NCBI GenBank assembly: GCA_963921195.1
Contig: OY992537.1
Span: 21,536,642-21,600,641 of the forward strand
DNA from: Pegoplata infirma
Lineage: Eukaryota; Arthropoda; Insecta; Diptera; Anthomyiidae
Length of the DNA stretch: 64,000 nucleotides
Reading direction: 5' to 3'
Shown: positions 45,718-57,216 of the stretch, one piece after another
Numbering within the stretch: position 1 is the stretch's first letter
Layout: the number at the start of each line of letters is the position of its first letter
Position numbers and translations under genes: made by a program
The notes under the pieces: model-generated
What the model saw: the letters and a program-made list of their open reading frames with translations, nothing else
Database searches by the model: none
What the model was told of the DNA's origin: nothing

Positions 45718-46508
45718 TTTTTATACCCTCCACTCAAGTGATAGAGGGTATATATAAGTTTGTCATTCCGTTTGTAACACCTCGAAATATTGGTCTGAAA
45801 CCCCTTAAAGTACATGATCCTCGATCGATTTTAAGACGATCTAGCGATGTCCGTCACGCTAACTTTTGAAAAACTTTACAGAGGCTCCTGAAGTTTCGCA
45901 CATATGTTGGGCATTTACGTGGTCAGGTTGGTATTGCATCTAGCGAAATCGGTCCAGTGGTTTAAAAGTTGTGAGCAAAAGGCTGAATTTTGGCAAGGGT
46001 TTCTCGTGAAGTTACGAGATAAAAAACACGATAACTTTCGAAAGACAATTATAAGGATGCTAAAGCTTAGCATATATATTTGTCGTTCCTCTGGCCTGAT
46101 TCTATTGAATTTCAGCCAAATCGATCCAGTGAATCAAAAGTTATTAGCAAAACCGTGAATTTCAGATTAGTTACACCTAAAATCCACGTGTTGAAAACCC
46201 GTTAAACATGTTTTAAAAACATTGGTAAGTCAAAGAAAATATTTTACAACGTATTTTTGTCACTCAAAAATGTTTTTACACTAAAAAGAAAAAAAATGCA
46301 CTCGAAAGAAACTTTACACTCAAAAAAACTTTAGTAAATTATTTTTTTTTTCAAAAATTACTAAAAAAAAGTTGTTTACACAAAATAAAATATTTTCAAT
46401 TAAAAATTTTATTTTTTTCACGTTACAAAATTTACTATCACTTAAAATGGGCATTGTGGAGGGTATTCATAGATTCGGCCAAGTCGAGTTTAACTTTTCT
46501 ACTTGTTT
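45718..46508 (-). mobile_element. TATACCC-family element, tandem copy 1
   Basis: Starts TTTATACCCTCCACTCAAGT and ends CGGCCAAGTCGAGTTTAACT TTTCTACTTG (reverse orientation). The interior has two degenerate halves containing AAAAGTT(A/G)TGAGCAAA. It abuts copy 2 head to tail. Confidence 0.65.
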
Positions 46509-47478
46509 TTTTATAACCTCCACTCTAGTGAAAGAGGGTATATATAAGTTTGTCATTCCGTTTGTAATACATCGAAATATTGGTCTAGGACCCCATAAAG
46601 TATATATATTAATGATCCTCGATCGATTTTAAGTCGATCTAGCGATGTCCGTCCGTCTGTCTGTCCTTAGAAAACACGCTAACTTTTGAAAGACTTTACA
46701 GAGGCTACTGAAGTTACGCATATATGTTGGTCATTTACCTGGTCAGGTTGGTATTGCAATCCAGCCAAATCGGTCCAGTGGTTCAAAAGTTATGAGCAAA
46801 AGAGTAAATTTCGGCAAGGTTTTTTCGCGAATTTACGAGATAAAAGACACGATAACTTTCGAAAGACAGTAATGAGACTGCGGAAGCTTGGCATGTATCT
46901 TTGCCGTTCCCCGGTTCTGTTTGGTATTAAATTTCAGCTCAAGCGGTCCAGTGGTTCAAAAGTTATAAGCAAAACCCTGAATTTCAGATTAGTTTCATCT
47001 AAAATGCCATGAGTTTTACCAAGTTTTAAAAGCATTGGTGGTAACTAAACAATGCTTTTCAAACTTGTTTAATTTTAAAGCAATGCTTTTTAAACTTGTT
47101 TAGTTTTAAAACCATTGGTAACTTAAAAATTACACTCGAAAAAAATTTTACACTCAAAAAAAATTTTACACTCAAAAAATTTTTACACTCAAAAAATATT
47201 TTACACTCAAAAAAAAAATTTAGTTTTTTTACAAAAATGTCAATACTTTGTGTACATACGTACGTGCATTCACTCAGAAATATTTTTACAGTAAAAAAAC
47301 ATTACACTCGAAAAAAGTTTTAAACTCAAAAAAAAATTAGTAATTTTTCTTTATTTTTTTAAATGACAAAAAATAGTTTTTTACTCAAAATAAAATATTT
47401 CTAATCAAAATTGTTAATTTTTTTCACGTTAAAAAAAGTACTATCCTTGAAAAAAGTCATTGTGGAGGGTATTCATTA
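46509..47478 (-). mobile_element. TATACCC-family element, tandem copy 2, interrupted
   Basis: Starts TTATAACCTCCACTCTAGTG and parallels copy 1 through GTGGAGGGTATTCAT, where it stops at the TAGGGATGCC tip of another element. At 47127-47215 it holds five copies of TTTTACACTCAAAAAAA. The 108-codon frame at 46686-47012 follows repeat sequence and is not a gene. Confidence 0.6.
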
Positions 47479-47640
47479 GGGATGCCAAGCGGGAATGACA
47501 TTTACAAATGCCCGGGATTCGGGATTTTAAAATCCTAATCCCGGGATCCCGGGGTTTTTCGTGATTTCGGAATTTTTCGGGATCCCGGGATTTTTTGGGA
47601 TTTCGGGATTTTTCTGGATTTATTAAATTAAGCTTTTTTA
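47479..47640 (+). mobile_element. End of a hAT-like element with CGGGATTTT repeats
   Basis: The tip TAGGGATGCCAAGCGGGAAT is followed by ATCCCGGGAT and TTTCGGGATTTTT repeats to about 47620. It inserted into the preceding TATACCC copy after GGTATTCAT. The other tip was not found, so neither length nor duplication can be given. Confidence 0.5.
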
Positions 47641-48420
47641 CGTTATATTTTTAATAATTATTTTTTTTCATAAATAAATAGTCAATTAATTTATAACCAT
47701 TGAATAATTATCGTATAGTTCTACATATTTAGCACAGAAAAACCGAAAATTTAGGAACAACTATGACCTCAAATTCGAGCGATGTCCGTTTGTAAAAGAC
47801 GCGATGAAGTTGAATTCAAAATATTAGAAAATAAATTTTTTTCTGTCAGCCTTTTTTGTAGACGTGGATAAAAAATATTTGTTTAAATAATGATAAAATT
47901 GTATTAATAAATTTGTTACAATTTCTCGCGAGGGAATGTTGTCCACAAATGTCCTCTGCCGATACAAAATTTGTATTAATTGGTAGGCGAATCGCACTTT
48001 AACATTTTCCTTCCCTTTGCGATAAATGTTTACAAATGCATTTAAATAGCTTAAGTAACAGAATTTTATCGTAATTTATATTATTTTTTATATCCACGCC
48101 CACAAAAAGGGGCAAAACGGGAAAAATGGCATTTTCTGGCTAGGTGCAACTTAAAAATGTGTCATTTATTAACAAAAGTATAATATGCCATTTACATATA
48201 CCTCAAAATCCAGAAAAAAATGTAAATCCCATTACTTTTTTGGATGTCAAATGTCAAAATTGTTGTTTTTTATAAAGTAAAAAAACAATTAAAATTTATT
48301 TTTTAAAAACTATTAAAAGATTAATAAAAACAATGTTTAACAATGTTTCATTTAAAATTTACCATTGCAATTAACAGAGTAAACAAAAGAAACTTGCAAT
48401 TCTATGAAAAATTAAAAAAA
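47641..48420. other. AT-rich spacer
   Basis: ATATCCACGCCCACAAA at 48089 recurs at 48648 inside the next TATACCC element, so part of this may be an older family fragment. No gene. Confidence 0.4.
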
Positions 48421-49107
48421 AACAAGTGAGAGCTTTATATTCGGCTGTGCCGAATCTTGTATACCCTCCAACGTTTAAAAAAAATAAAAAAAAAAATAAA
48501 TTACAGGGACGTTTTTTTGAGGGGGGGGGGTGCTTGTTGGGGGTCCTTGGGGAAACCTTCTCTCTGGTCAAAAATGTTTACAAATTTAATAACTATGCTT
48601 GTTGTACAAAAGATGTACTATTTAATCATTATATAAAATATTTGCTAATATCCACGCCCACAAAGGGGGGCGGACCAAAAAAAGTCTTTTTCAAATCCCC
48701 TGGGTCCAAGTCCAAGACCTTGAACTTTTTCAAGCATAAAAATGTTTCATTTGTTTAACAAGAATAGAAAAAAACCTATAAAAAGTTACCTTTTTTCATG
48801 GGTTGGTTTACTTCGTCAAAGGGGAACTTTTTCCCCCCTGGTCCGATTTTGCCCATCTCCTAACTTAACCAGCCTATTAAATTTCAGGAGTCTAGCACTT
48901 TTATTTTGGACTACATTGTTTCTTCCACAGACGGACGGACGGACGGACGGACGGACGGACGGACGGACGGACATCGCTAGAATGTCTTAGAATCGATCAC
49001 TGATCAATAATATATGTACTTTATGGGGTCCTAGACTGATATTTCGATACGTTACATACGGAATGACAAAGTGAGTATACCCCCATACTGTAGTTGGAGG
49101 GTAAAAA
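48421..49107 (+). mobile_element. TATACCC-family element
   Basis: AACAAGTGAGAGCTTTATAT, TTCGGCTGTGCCGAATCTTG and TATACCCTCCAACG at the left, CATACTGTAGTTGGAGGGTA at the right. A (GGAC)n microsatellite of about 11 units lies at 48929-48973. It is closest in sequence to the copy at 14942-15506. The frames of 110 and 82 codons inside it are repeat translations (the second reads TDGRTDGR). Confidence 0.7.
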
Positions 49108-49159
49108 AATAAATTAAACCTAATAAATTCTGGAAAATAAAGAAAAAATTGAAAGATTA

Positions 49160-50514
49160 CACAGTAAAAAGTTTTGGGTTAAATTTAAAACCTATCGGAA
49201 CACATTTTAAACCACCTTGGAATTAAATTGAAAGTTAAATCCGAAATGGTTTATATGTTAAACCATATAGGAATTAAAAATTTGTTTTTCTTTATGTTAT
49301 TTCTTTTAGTTTTATTTTAATGCCAAAAAATAATTAAATTTCTCTCTTAAAAAACTAATAAAAAATAAACGTCAAAAGTCATCAACAATTGTATTTCATC
49401 AAGTTTAAAATAAACACTGAACAAGGAATTGAAAACAGCTGTTGTATTGAGTGAGCAAAAAAAAAATTATTCACTCAATGAAAGTGTGGCAAAATGTTTG
49501 CAATGTACGGAAAAATAAAAATTTATACATAATTTTATGTTATCAAAATTTGTGATCCAGAAAGTGAAGTTTTGATTCCGACCGGAATATAATTATCAAG
49601 TAAGTATTGACTACAAACGTTTTGCAATCGTTTTTAATTAATTTTTGTTTAACCTTACTTTTAGACCAGCTGAATCTTAAAGCAGAAGGCAGAGACTGGA
49701 ATTTTTGATCGGGAAGTACATTCATTAACTTTGAAAACCTTCCATAAATAATTAATTACACAATACTGATCCAGCAGCTGCTTTTGTTTCTTTTTGATGG
49801 AACGACATCAACAAACCGTGCCGAAATTGATTTGGAAGACCCCCAGCACAGACCATATAGACATGCAACACGAGTGCTTATTTTGGTACTTTCAATATGG
49901 ACGCATACAAAATACTACTAAATTTACTTCTCTGCCTAGAATACGTGTGTCTGTACGTGTGAGCATTTACATCTGTATTTTCGTTGTTTGTTTACGTTTT
50001 GTATGAAACGTCAAAAGTTACACGCGCGTGCCGTCACTAATACATACACATATGCGAAACTTGTTCGTTTCACCCCTATGCCCCCAGGAATGATTTCGTA
50101 ATATAGAAGAATTATCACTTATCCATGTAGTTTTTCTGAGTTTGGGTGAAAAATGCATCAACATTCCTCTTCATTTTAACTTTATTCAGGTATTTGATCT
50201 TTATTTTAAGGGTTCTTATTTATTCAATACACAAAAATATTAAAAAAAACATAACCTTTTGTTTTATTTATTTTTGGGTAAATTTTATGAAAGGGGTACT
50301 AATTTTAGTCCTGCCTTGATTAAAATTAACACCCGTTTAGGTATAAAATTGTTTACATTAATAAGACTATTTGGGAATTATTTTAACACCAAAAAAAAAG
50401 GTTAAAAAGCCACTCTATCACTCTCTTTTTATCTCTTTAAAAGTACATATTTTTGTCTTTGATATATAAACACACCAGCTAGGGATTAAAATTAACCCAA
50501 AGCTTTTTACTGTG
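49160..50514. mobile_element. TA-flanked TIR element, CACAGTAAAAAG tips, with intron-like segment
   Basis: Left CACAGTAAAAAGTTTTGGGT and right AAGCTTTTTACTGTG are inverted (with GGGTTAAATTT/AAATTAACCC), flanked by TA at 49158-49159 and 50515-50516. The interior is less AT-rich than most MITEs. At 49600-49664 a GTAAGTATTG...TTACTTTTAG segment has the size and signals of a short insect intron. A 70-codon frame follows at 49794-50006. I recognise no transposase motif, so whether these are gene remains is open. Confidence 0.55.
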
Positions 50515-50516
50515 TA

Positions 50517-50796
50517 TGAAAAAAAGTCAGAAAAGGATAGAAAAATTCGAAAAAAAGTCAAGAAAACTTAAAGAAGGGAACTATGTTGGGTATTTTTGAT
50601 TCGGCATAGTCGAATAGCGAATACAATGTGAGTTCAGAATCACTTAATTTTCTATTGAATTTACATACGTTTGTTGCGATCACTACAGTGTTTTTTTTGG
50701 GTTTTTTTAAGATTCGACACAGTCGTGTAAATTTAGCAGGTTTTTTTTAGCAAGGTTTATTAATTTTTGTATAATGCAAATTTTCTGTGTTAATTA
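50517..50796. other. Spacer with TATACCC end fragment
   Basis: TTGGGTATTTTTGATTCGGC ATAGTCGAATAG-type sequence near 50585-50625 resembles the non-TATACCC edge of that family. Nothing else. Confidence 0.4.
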
Positions 50797-50883
50797 TCTA
50801 TATATATAAAAGAGTAACGTGACTGACTGACTGACTGACTTATTGACTGATTCATCAGCGCCCAGCCCAAACCTCTAAAGCTA

Positions 50884-51910
50884 GAGACTTGAAATTTGGA
50901 CTGTAGGTTCACCTCCCGGAATATAGATCCACTAAGGCTGGATTTTTGCCAATGTTGATTCTAAGCGGGTAAAAAGGGTAAAAAACTGTACTTTTGGTAC
51001 TTTTTATATCTCCTGAAATAATGGTCGTAGAGACTTGAAATTTGGACTGCATGTTCACCTTCCGGAATATAGAACCGCCAAGGGTGGATTTTTGCCAGTG
51101 TTGATTCTAAGGGGGTAAAAAGGGTAAAAAACTGTACTTTTGGTACTTTTTATATCTCCTGAAATAATGGTCATAGAGACTTGAAATTTGGACTGTATGT
51201 TCACCTCCCGAAATATAGATCCACTAAGGCTGGATTTTTGCCAGTGTTGATTCTAAGGGGGTAAAAAGGGTAAAAAACTGTACTTTTGGTACTTTTTATA
51301 TCTCCTGAAATAATGGTCATAGAGACTTGAAATTTGGACTGTATGTTTACATTACGGAATTTAGATCCAGTAAGGCTGGGTTTTTGCCAATGTTGGTTCT
51401 AATGGGGTAAAAAGGGTAAAAATCTGTACTTTTGGTACTTTTTATATCTCCTGAAATAATGGTCATAGAGACTTGAAATTTGGACTAAATGTTCACCTCC
51501 TGAAATATAGATCCACTAAGGCTGGATTTTTGTCAGTGTTGATTCTAAGGGGGTCAAAAGGATAAAAACCGGTACTTTTGGTACTTTTTATATCTCCTGA
51601 AATAATGGTCACAGAGACTTGATATTTGGACTGTATGTTCACCTCCCGAAATATAGATCCACTAAGGCTGGATTTTTGCCTTAGTGGATCTATATTTCGT
51701 AAAAAACTGTACTTTTGGTACTTTTTATATCGCCTGACATAATGGTACTAGAAACTTGAAATTTGCAATTTCGGTTCACTTCCGGGAAAAAAGATTCACT
51801 ACGGCTGGGTTTTTGCCAATGTAGATTCTACGGGAGTAAAATGGGTAAAAAAGTGTACTTTTGGTACTTTTTATTATTTACCAAAATAATGGTCATTCAA
51901 ACTTGAAATT
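50884..51910 (+). repeat. About 146-bp tandem repeat inside the Helitron
   Basis: AGACTTGAAATTTGGACTG or variants recur near 50884, 51031, 51177, 51324, 51470 and 51616, with decayed copies near 51755 and 51898. Each unit also has GATCCACTAAGGCTGGATTT and ACTTTTGGTACTTTTTATAT. One unit near 51680-51700 has a short inverted piece. Confidence 0.85.
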
Positions 51911-52005
51911 TAGAATATAGGATCCTTCAGTGAAATAAAAAATTCTGGAACAAGTATTTTCTGAAAATTCTGTACCGTTTATAAAAATCATTTTTTTTTT
52001 TAAAG

Positions 52006-52905
52006 TAACTTTTATAAAAAGTACCTTTTATAAAATGTACCTTTTATAAAAAGTACCTTTTATAAAAAGTACCTTTTATAAAAAGTACCTTTTATAAAAA
52101 GTACATTTTATAAAAAGTACCTTTTATAAAAAGTACCTTTTATAAAAAGTACCTTTTATAAAAAGTACCTTTTATAAAAAGTACCTTTTATAAAAAGTAC
52201 CTTTTATAAAAAGTACCTTTTATAAAAAGTACCTTTTATAAAAAGTACCTTTTAAAAAAGTACCTTTTATAAAAAGTACCTTTTATAAAAAGTACCTTTT
52301 ATAAAAAGTACCTTTTATAAAAAGTACCTTTTATAAAAAGTACCTTTTATAAAAAGTACCTTTTATAAAAAGTACCTTTTATAAAAAGTACCTTTTATAA
52401 AAAGTACCTTTTATAAAAAGTACCTTTTATAAAAAGTACCTTTTATAAAAAGTACCTTTTATAAAAAGTACCTTTTATAAAAAGTACCTTTTATTAAAAA
52501 TACCTTTTATAAAAAGTACCTTTTATAAAAAGTACCTTTTATAAAAAGTACCTTTTATAAAAAGTGCCTTTTATAAAAAGTACATTTTATAAAAAGTGCC
52601 TTTTATAAAAAGTACCTTTTATAAAAAGTACCTTTTATAAAAAGTACCTTTTATAAAAAGTACCTTTTATAAAAAGTACCTTTTATAAAAAGTACCTTTT
52701 ATATAAAGTACCTTTTATAAAAAGTACCTTTTATAAAAAGTACCTTTTATTAAAAGTACCTTTTATAAAAAGTACCTTTTATAAAAAGTGCCATTTATAA
52801 AAAGTACCTTTTATAAAAAGTACCTTTATAAAAAGTACTTTTTATAAAAAGTACCTTTTACAAAAATTACCTTTAATATAAAGTACCTTTTATTAAAAGT
52901 ACCGA
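52006..52905 (+). repeat. 16-bp palindromic satellite in the Helitron
   Basis: About 56 near-identical units of ACCTTTTATAAAAAGT, an almost perfect palindrome (CTTTTTATAAAAGG-type on the other strand). It seems to have grown from the GGTACTTTTTATAT segment of the 146-bp repeat. Point variants cluster at both ends. Confidence 0.95.
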
Positions 52906-53819
52906 AAGTGCTGAAACAATGATCCTAGAAAATTGAAATATGGAATGTAGGATTTTCGATGACTTTTTATATTTCATGAAGTAAGGGTCGCGACTGATTG
53001 TAAAGGGGATAAAGAAGTGTAAATTTGGTTATTCTTATATTTCTTGAAATAATGGTTCAGAAACTTGATATTTTAAATATAGGATCAACTAGCACAAAAA
53101 AAAGGTTTTTTGGAAAATTTAATTTAAGGGAAGAGGTGGCAAATGGTTATTTTTACCTATCTAACTATTAAACTAAAAGCCCCAGAAATAGCAGCCATAT
53201 TTAAAAATTTAAAATTTTAGGATAAAAGGGGGTATGTACCTGGTAAAAGTGGTGTATAATGGTACTTTTCATATCTATAAAATAACGACAATATAAATTT
53301 TTATTTCTTTAACGCATATTATACGGAGAGGAATGAAACTTGCATGGAACAAAAGGAGATGGAATTGGAAATGAAATGGAGTAGAACGGGGATCGAAATG
53401 AAATAGAGTAGGGAACAATATGGAATGATACTTTTTACTCAAATTTATCGTATTTAACTTTTTTTATTCCATATTTTTTCTCCCTATATGTTTTTTCACT
53501 CAAACTTATTTTTATTCCCATTTCTTTTTTCACTGAAATATTTATTCACTTTAAATCCAAAAACCTGATATAAGGTCTCGAAAATTGTCAATATCTTTTT
53601 TTTCACCGGAACGCACATGATAACGTACCAGCGAAGTTATTCAAATTGTATTGTTTAAATTATTCATTGAAATATTATTTTATGAAAGACGTAAACGTCC
53701 ACAAGTAAATAAAACAAAGACTACCTAGGGGAATTTTTTGAAATAATAGAGTAATCCTGATCCTTCTATTATTCGGTATTCAATACAACCGGTAACGAAG
53801 TACCGGGATGGTAAGCTAG

Positions 53820-54277
53820 TAATCTCATAATCTGTGAACTTGCAAAATCAAATGAATACTCGACCTATTTTTATGATTATCTAACATATGTCACCTCAAA
53901 AAAGTTTCAATTATACTTATACCATAAATGATTACTTTAAAAACATAAATGTTTGAAATAAAAAATATATTTTTTTTATTCAAAATCAACCACATCATAC
54001 ACACATACGTACATATCTAAACAGTAATTTATAAGCAACAATAATTTAAAGCTCATATTAACATCAAATAGTTATGTTGAATCAGTCAGTAGTTTGACTG
54101 ATGACCATGTAACACGCATTTATTTAACGTATTTTAACAAAAAAACTACACAGTCTTTAAAACACTCAACATCACAAAAAAAATCTATAGAAAATCAAAT
54201 GAATACGAAATAAAAAGTAACATGTTTCTGTTGGTAATTAATTTTCCACCAAACAACAGCCAATCAAAGTAACACCA
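53820..54277. other. Spacer, no gene seen
   Basis: Mixed AT-rich sequence between the Helitron and the next TIR element. No recognisable feature. Confidence 0.45.
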
Positions 54278-54436
54278 ACACTCAAAATAAATTCTCTGTC
54301 CAATCAGCAGAAAAATCTGCTGAAAATACACCCATTTTGAGCCATATGAGAAATCTGCTGATTTTAGCAGACACGGTTTGCTAAATATCTGTCATAAGAG
54401 GTGAATAAATATAACAATAAAAAAAAAAAAAAACAT

Positions 54437-54509
54437 ACGGCGCCAGCCAGCATCGAACTCGTCACCTTCCGATTTGAAAGTACACTTCTTAACCACTACG
54501 CTACGGAAG
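54437..54509 (-). repeat. tRNA-like sequence inside a TIR element
   Basis: The minus strand reads GTAGCGTAGTGGTTAAGAAG (A-box region), a possible anticodon stem ACTTT/AAGGT and GACGAGTTCGATGC (B-box). The acceptor stem does not close and the T arm is weak. On the plus strand a 14-A run precedes it, as at 14025. Confidence 0.5.
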
Positions 54510-54550
54510 CTTATACTTTTATCTGGCGTTTTAGTTATTAAACATGTGTG

Positions 54551-54885
54551 ACATTTTACTATGTTTATACTGATTTTGTTTGCTGAATTTCATTATTTTG
54601 TTAAGAAATTTTTTTATATAAAAAAAAAAGCAGAACAGATTGTCAGCAGATTGCTCTGCTGAAATCAGCAGATTGATCTGCTGAAATCAGCAGAAATATC
54701 TGCTGATTTTAGCAGAAAAATCTGCTGATTTTAGCAGAAAAAATCTGCTGATTTCAGCAGAACAATCTGCTGATTTCAGCAGAGCAATCTGCTGACAATC
54801 TGTTCTGCTTTTTTTTATATAAAAAAATTTCTTGAAAAAATAATGAAATTCAGCAAACAAAATCAGTATAAACATAGTAAAATGT
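54551..54885. repeat. 335-bp palindrome built from CAGCAGATT words
   Basis: ACATTTTACTATG...TTTGCTGAATTTCATTA on the left is mirrored by TAATGAAATTCAGCAAA...CATAGTAAAATGT on the right. Towards the centre (about 54718) both arms become AATCAGCAGA / TCTGCTGATT repeats. Only a few mismatches interrupt it. Confidence 0.8.
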
Positions 54886-55019
54886 CTGTTACTTTCTTAA
54901 ACTAAATGACAGAGATTTTACTAAAAATATCCTTCTCAGCAGAACAATCTGCTAAAAGATTGCTAATTCAAATTGAAAGTCGTTTTACAGATTTTTTGAC
55001 AGAGTTTTTCTTTTGAGTG

Positions 55020-55367
55020 AAATAATACTGAAAAACAGCTAAAAACCAAAAATAAAAAAAATATATTTCGTATGGCGTATCCAATCTGAAACACACCAAA
55101 TATTATATTTGGTATGTATTTGTATTGTAAAAAATGTTAAACGATTAATTTGCCTTTAAACGTTTTTAATTTGGTAAAGATTAACATACGATGGTGGTTA
55201 AGTTTTGATTTCGTTAGTTTTTTTTATGTTTCGAATTTTTTTTTGGTTGGCTGTCTTTAGGATTGTGTAACCTATGAAATGAGCAAAAATTGTTTTAGAC
55301 CAAAAACCAAAAAAAAAGGTGTTGTTTGTTGGTGATAATTTGAGAAGCGTGGAAAACTTAGACGAAA
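55020..55367. other. Spacer, no gene seen
   Basis: AT-rich. The 80-codon minus frame at 55198-55440 runs into the TATACCC element and shows no family motif. Confidence 0.45.
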
Positions 55368-55454
55368 CAAGTAAGAAAGCTATATTCGGCTGTGCCGAAT
55401 CTTTAAATACCCTCCACCAATGTAATGATTTAAAAAACAAAAAAGTTTGTTTTA

Positions 55455-56313
55455 TTTATACCTCAGGAAATAAATAAGTACCAAAAAGTGTACTTCCGGT
55501 ACTTTTAATAAAAGGTACTTTTTATAAAAGGTACTTTTTATAAAAGGTACTTTTTATAAAAGGTACTTTTTATAAAGGAACTTTTTATAAAAGGTACTTT
55601 TTATAAAAGGTACTTTTTGAAAACGCTACAGAATTTTCGGAAAGAACTTGTTCTAGAATGTTTTATTTTACTAAAGGAACTTACATTCAAAATTTTAAGT
55701 TTGAATAACTATTATTTCAGTAAATAAAAAAAAGTACCAAAAGTATTTTTTTACCCATTAGTGAATCTTTTTTCCGGAAGGTGAACCGACATTGCAAATT
55801 TCAATATTTTAGTACCATTATTTAAGGAAATATAAAATGTAACAAAAGTACATATTTTTACCCTATTAGAAACATCATTCGCAAAAACCAAGTCTTAGGG
55901 GATCTTTTTTCCGGGAGGTGAACATGCAGTCCAAATTTCAAGTCTATGTGACAATTTTTTAAGGAAATATAAAAGGTACCAAAAGTACAGAATTTTTCCC
56001 TTTTTACCCCCTTAGAATCAACATTAGAAATAATCCACCCTTAATGGATCTATATTCCGGGAGGTGAAAATGCAGTCCAAATTTCAAGTCTCTATGATCA
56101 TTCTATCAGGAGATTTAAAAAGTACCAAAAGTACAGTTTTTTACCCTTTTTATCCCCTTAGAATCAACATTGGCAAAAATCCAGCCTTAGTGGATCTTTA
56201 TTCCGGGAAGTCAACCTACAGTCCAATTTTCAAGTCTCTAACTTCAGCGGTTTGGGCTGGGCGATGATGAATGAGTATGTCAGTCAGTCACATTACTCTT
56301 TTATATATATAGA
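55455..56313 (-). mobile_element. Helitron 5' fragment
   Basis: The minus strand starts TCTATATATATAAAAGAGTA at 56313 after an A, followed by GACTGACTGAC and CCCAGCCCAAACC, then about four 146-bp repeat units and, at 55495-55615, a few 16-bp units (GGTACTTTTTATAAAA). No 3' hairpin or CTAG follows, so it is a truncated sister of the Helitron at 50797. Confidence 0.7.
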
Positions 56314-56510
56314 TAGATTACCGGATTTGGGCGATTTTTGCCATAAAGTTTATTTCTGTCTTTTATTATTTAACAAAATTTATTTTTTTTTAAATGAAAA
56401 TATTTTTTTTTTTTGAGAAATCTGAACAAAATTGAATTTTGGCGATATTTTCCATCCGATTTGGCGACACAGCCAAAAAAAGTCTGGCAACCCCGTTAAT
56501 ATGACGAAGC
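56314..56510 (-). mobile_element. Fragment of a hAT-like element, CGGGGTTGCCAGAC tip
   Basis: GTCTGGCAACCCCG at 56483-56496 is the inverse of a C(G)GGGTTGCCA tip. TTGGCGACACAGCC and GGCGATATTTTCC lie inside, mirrored weakly by GGGCGATTTTTGCC at 56329. The left tip is missing at the Helitron junction. Confidence 0.4.
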
Positions 56511-56904
56511 AAAAAACGGACACACACACACACTCATGCTATGTATGTACATAAAAATAACTAAATTTTTTTATTATTACTTAACGAACTTTTTTTTATT
56601 AAATTTAGATTTTGTTTTACATATTTTAAAGTTTTTTGTAAAGATTTTTTTCTTTATCTCCGTTTTTTTTTTCATTTCCGTATTCTTTGTTATGTTTGTA
56701 TCTACACAAAATATGAGTTAATTTAGGGTTATGTTAAAAAAAACTATGATCAAAATCAGAAAATCAGAAAATCACTCATAACTTTTAAAATACCTAGCCG
56801 ATTTCAAAAAAAAATACATCAGATTTTGCCTGGGAAAATTACGCAACTTTTGGTACCCCAAGCGTTTAAATCGGTTCCGGATTATTGCCAAAAACGTGAT
56901 TTCA

Positions 56905-56942
<38 letters not shown>

Positions 56943-57083
56943 GGACATCGTTAGATCGACTTAAAATCGATCAAGGATCATGAATATATATACTTTATGG
57001 GGTCCTAAACCAATATTTCAATGTGTTACATACGGAATGACAAACTTATATATACCCTCTATCACCAGAGTGGAGGGTATAAA

Positions 57084-57216
57084 AAGTATAATTTACGAAA
57101 ATTTAAAACCACACAAAACAAAAGACTTAAGACAGCAAATTTATTAGAATGATTGTTTTTTAGGCACTACAAACTGAAAGAGGATATATATAAATTGTAA
57201 TTCTGTATGTAACACA
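57084..57216 (-). mobile_element. TATACCC fragment used as Helitron target
   Basis: AGAGGATATATATAAATTGT and ATTCTGTATGTAACACA parallel the reverse family sequence. It is cut by the Helitron end at 57217. Confidence 0.45.

Larger units (their letters stand above)
50797..53819 (+). mobile_element. Non-autonomous Helitron, complete
   Basis: Starts TCTATATATATAAAAGAG directly after an A and ends CTAG directly before a T, with the hairpin CCGGTA-ACGAAG-TACCGG at 53789-53806 about ten bases upstream of CTAG. These are the Helitron rules (5' TC, 3' hairpin plus CTRR, insertion between A and T, no duplication). After the tip come (GACT)n at 50820-50838 and CCCAGCCCAAACC. The body is a tandem repeat of about 146 bp, then a 16-bp satellite, then a unique 3' region. 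No Rep/helicase frame, so mobilisation would need an autonomous partner. Confidence 0.8.
54278..55019. mobile_element. TIR element carrying a tRNA-like sequence and a 335-bp palindrome
   Basis: Left ACACTCAAAATAAATTCTCT and right AGAGTTTTTCTTTTGAGTG are inverted (ACTCAAAA, then CTCTGTC/GACAGAG). The flanking bases do not form a clear duplication. It contains a tRNA-like sequence and a long palindrome, listed separately. 742 bp, non-coding. Confidence 0.6.
55368..57083 (+). mobile_element. TATACCC-family element split by other insertions
   Basis: The left part, 55368-55430, has AACAAGTAAGAAAGCTATAT, TTCGGCTGTGCCGAATCTTT and AATACCCTCCACC. The right part, about 56735-57083, has the (GACA)n microsatellite at 56907-56942, CGGACATCGTTAGATCGACT and AGAGTGGAGGGTATAAAAA. 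Between them lie a Helitron fragment and a hAT-end fragment. I infer one element later interrupted, but two separate fragments cannot be excluded. Confidence 0.5.

Noticed and set aside
48426..48990. 110- and 82-codon frames
   Set aside because: They run through a TATACCC element and its GGAC microsatellite (TDGR repeats).
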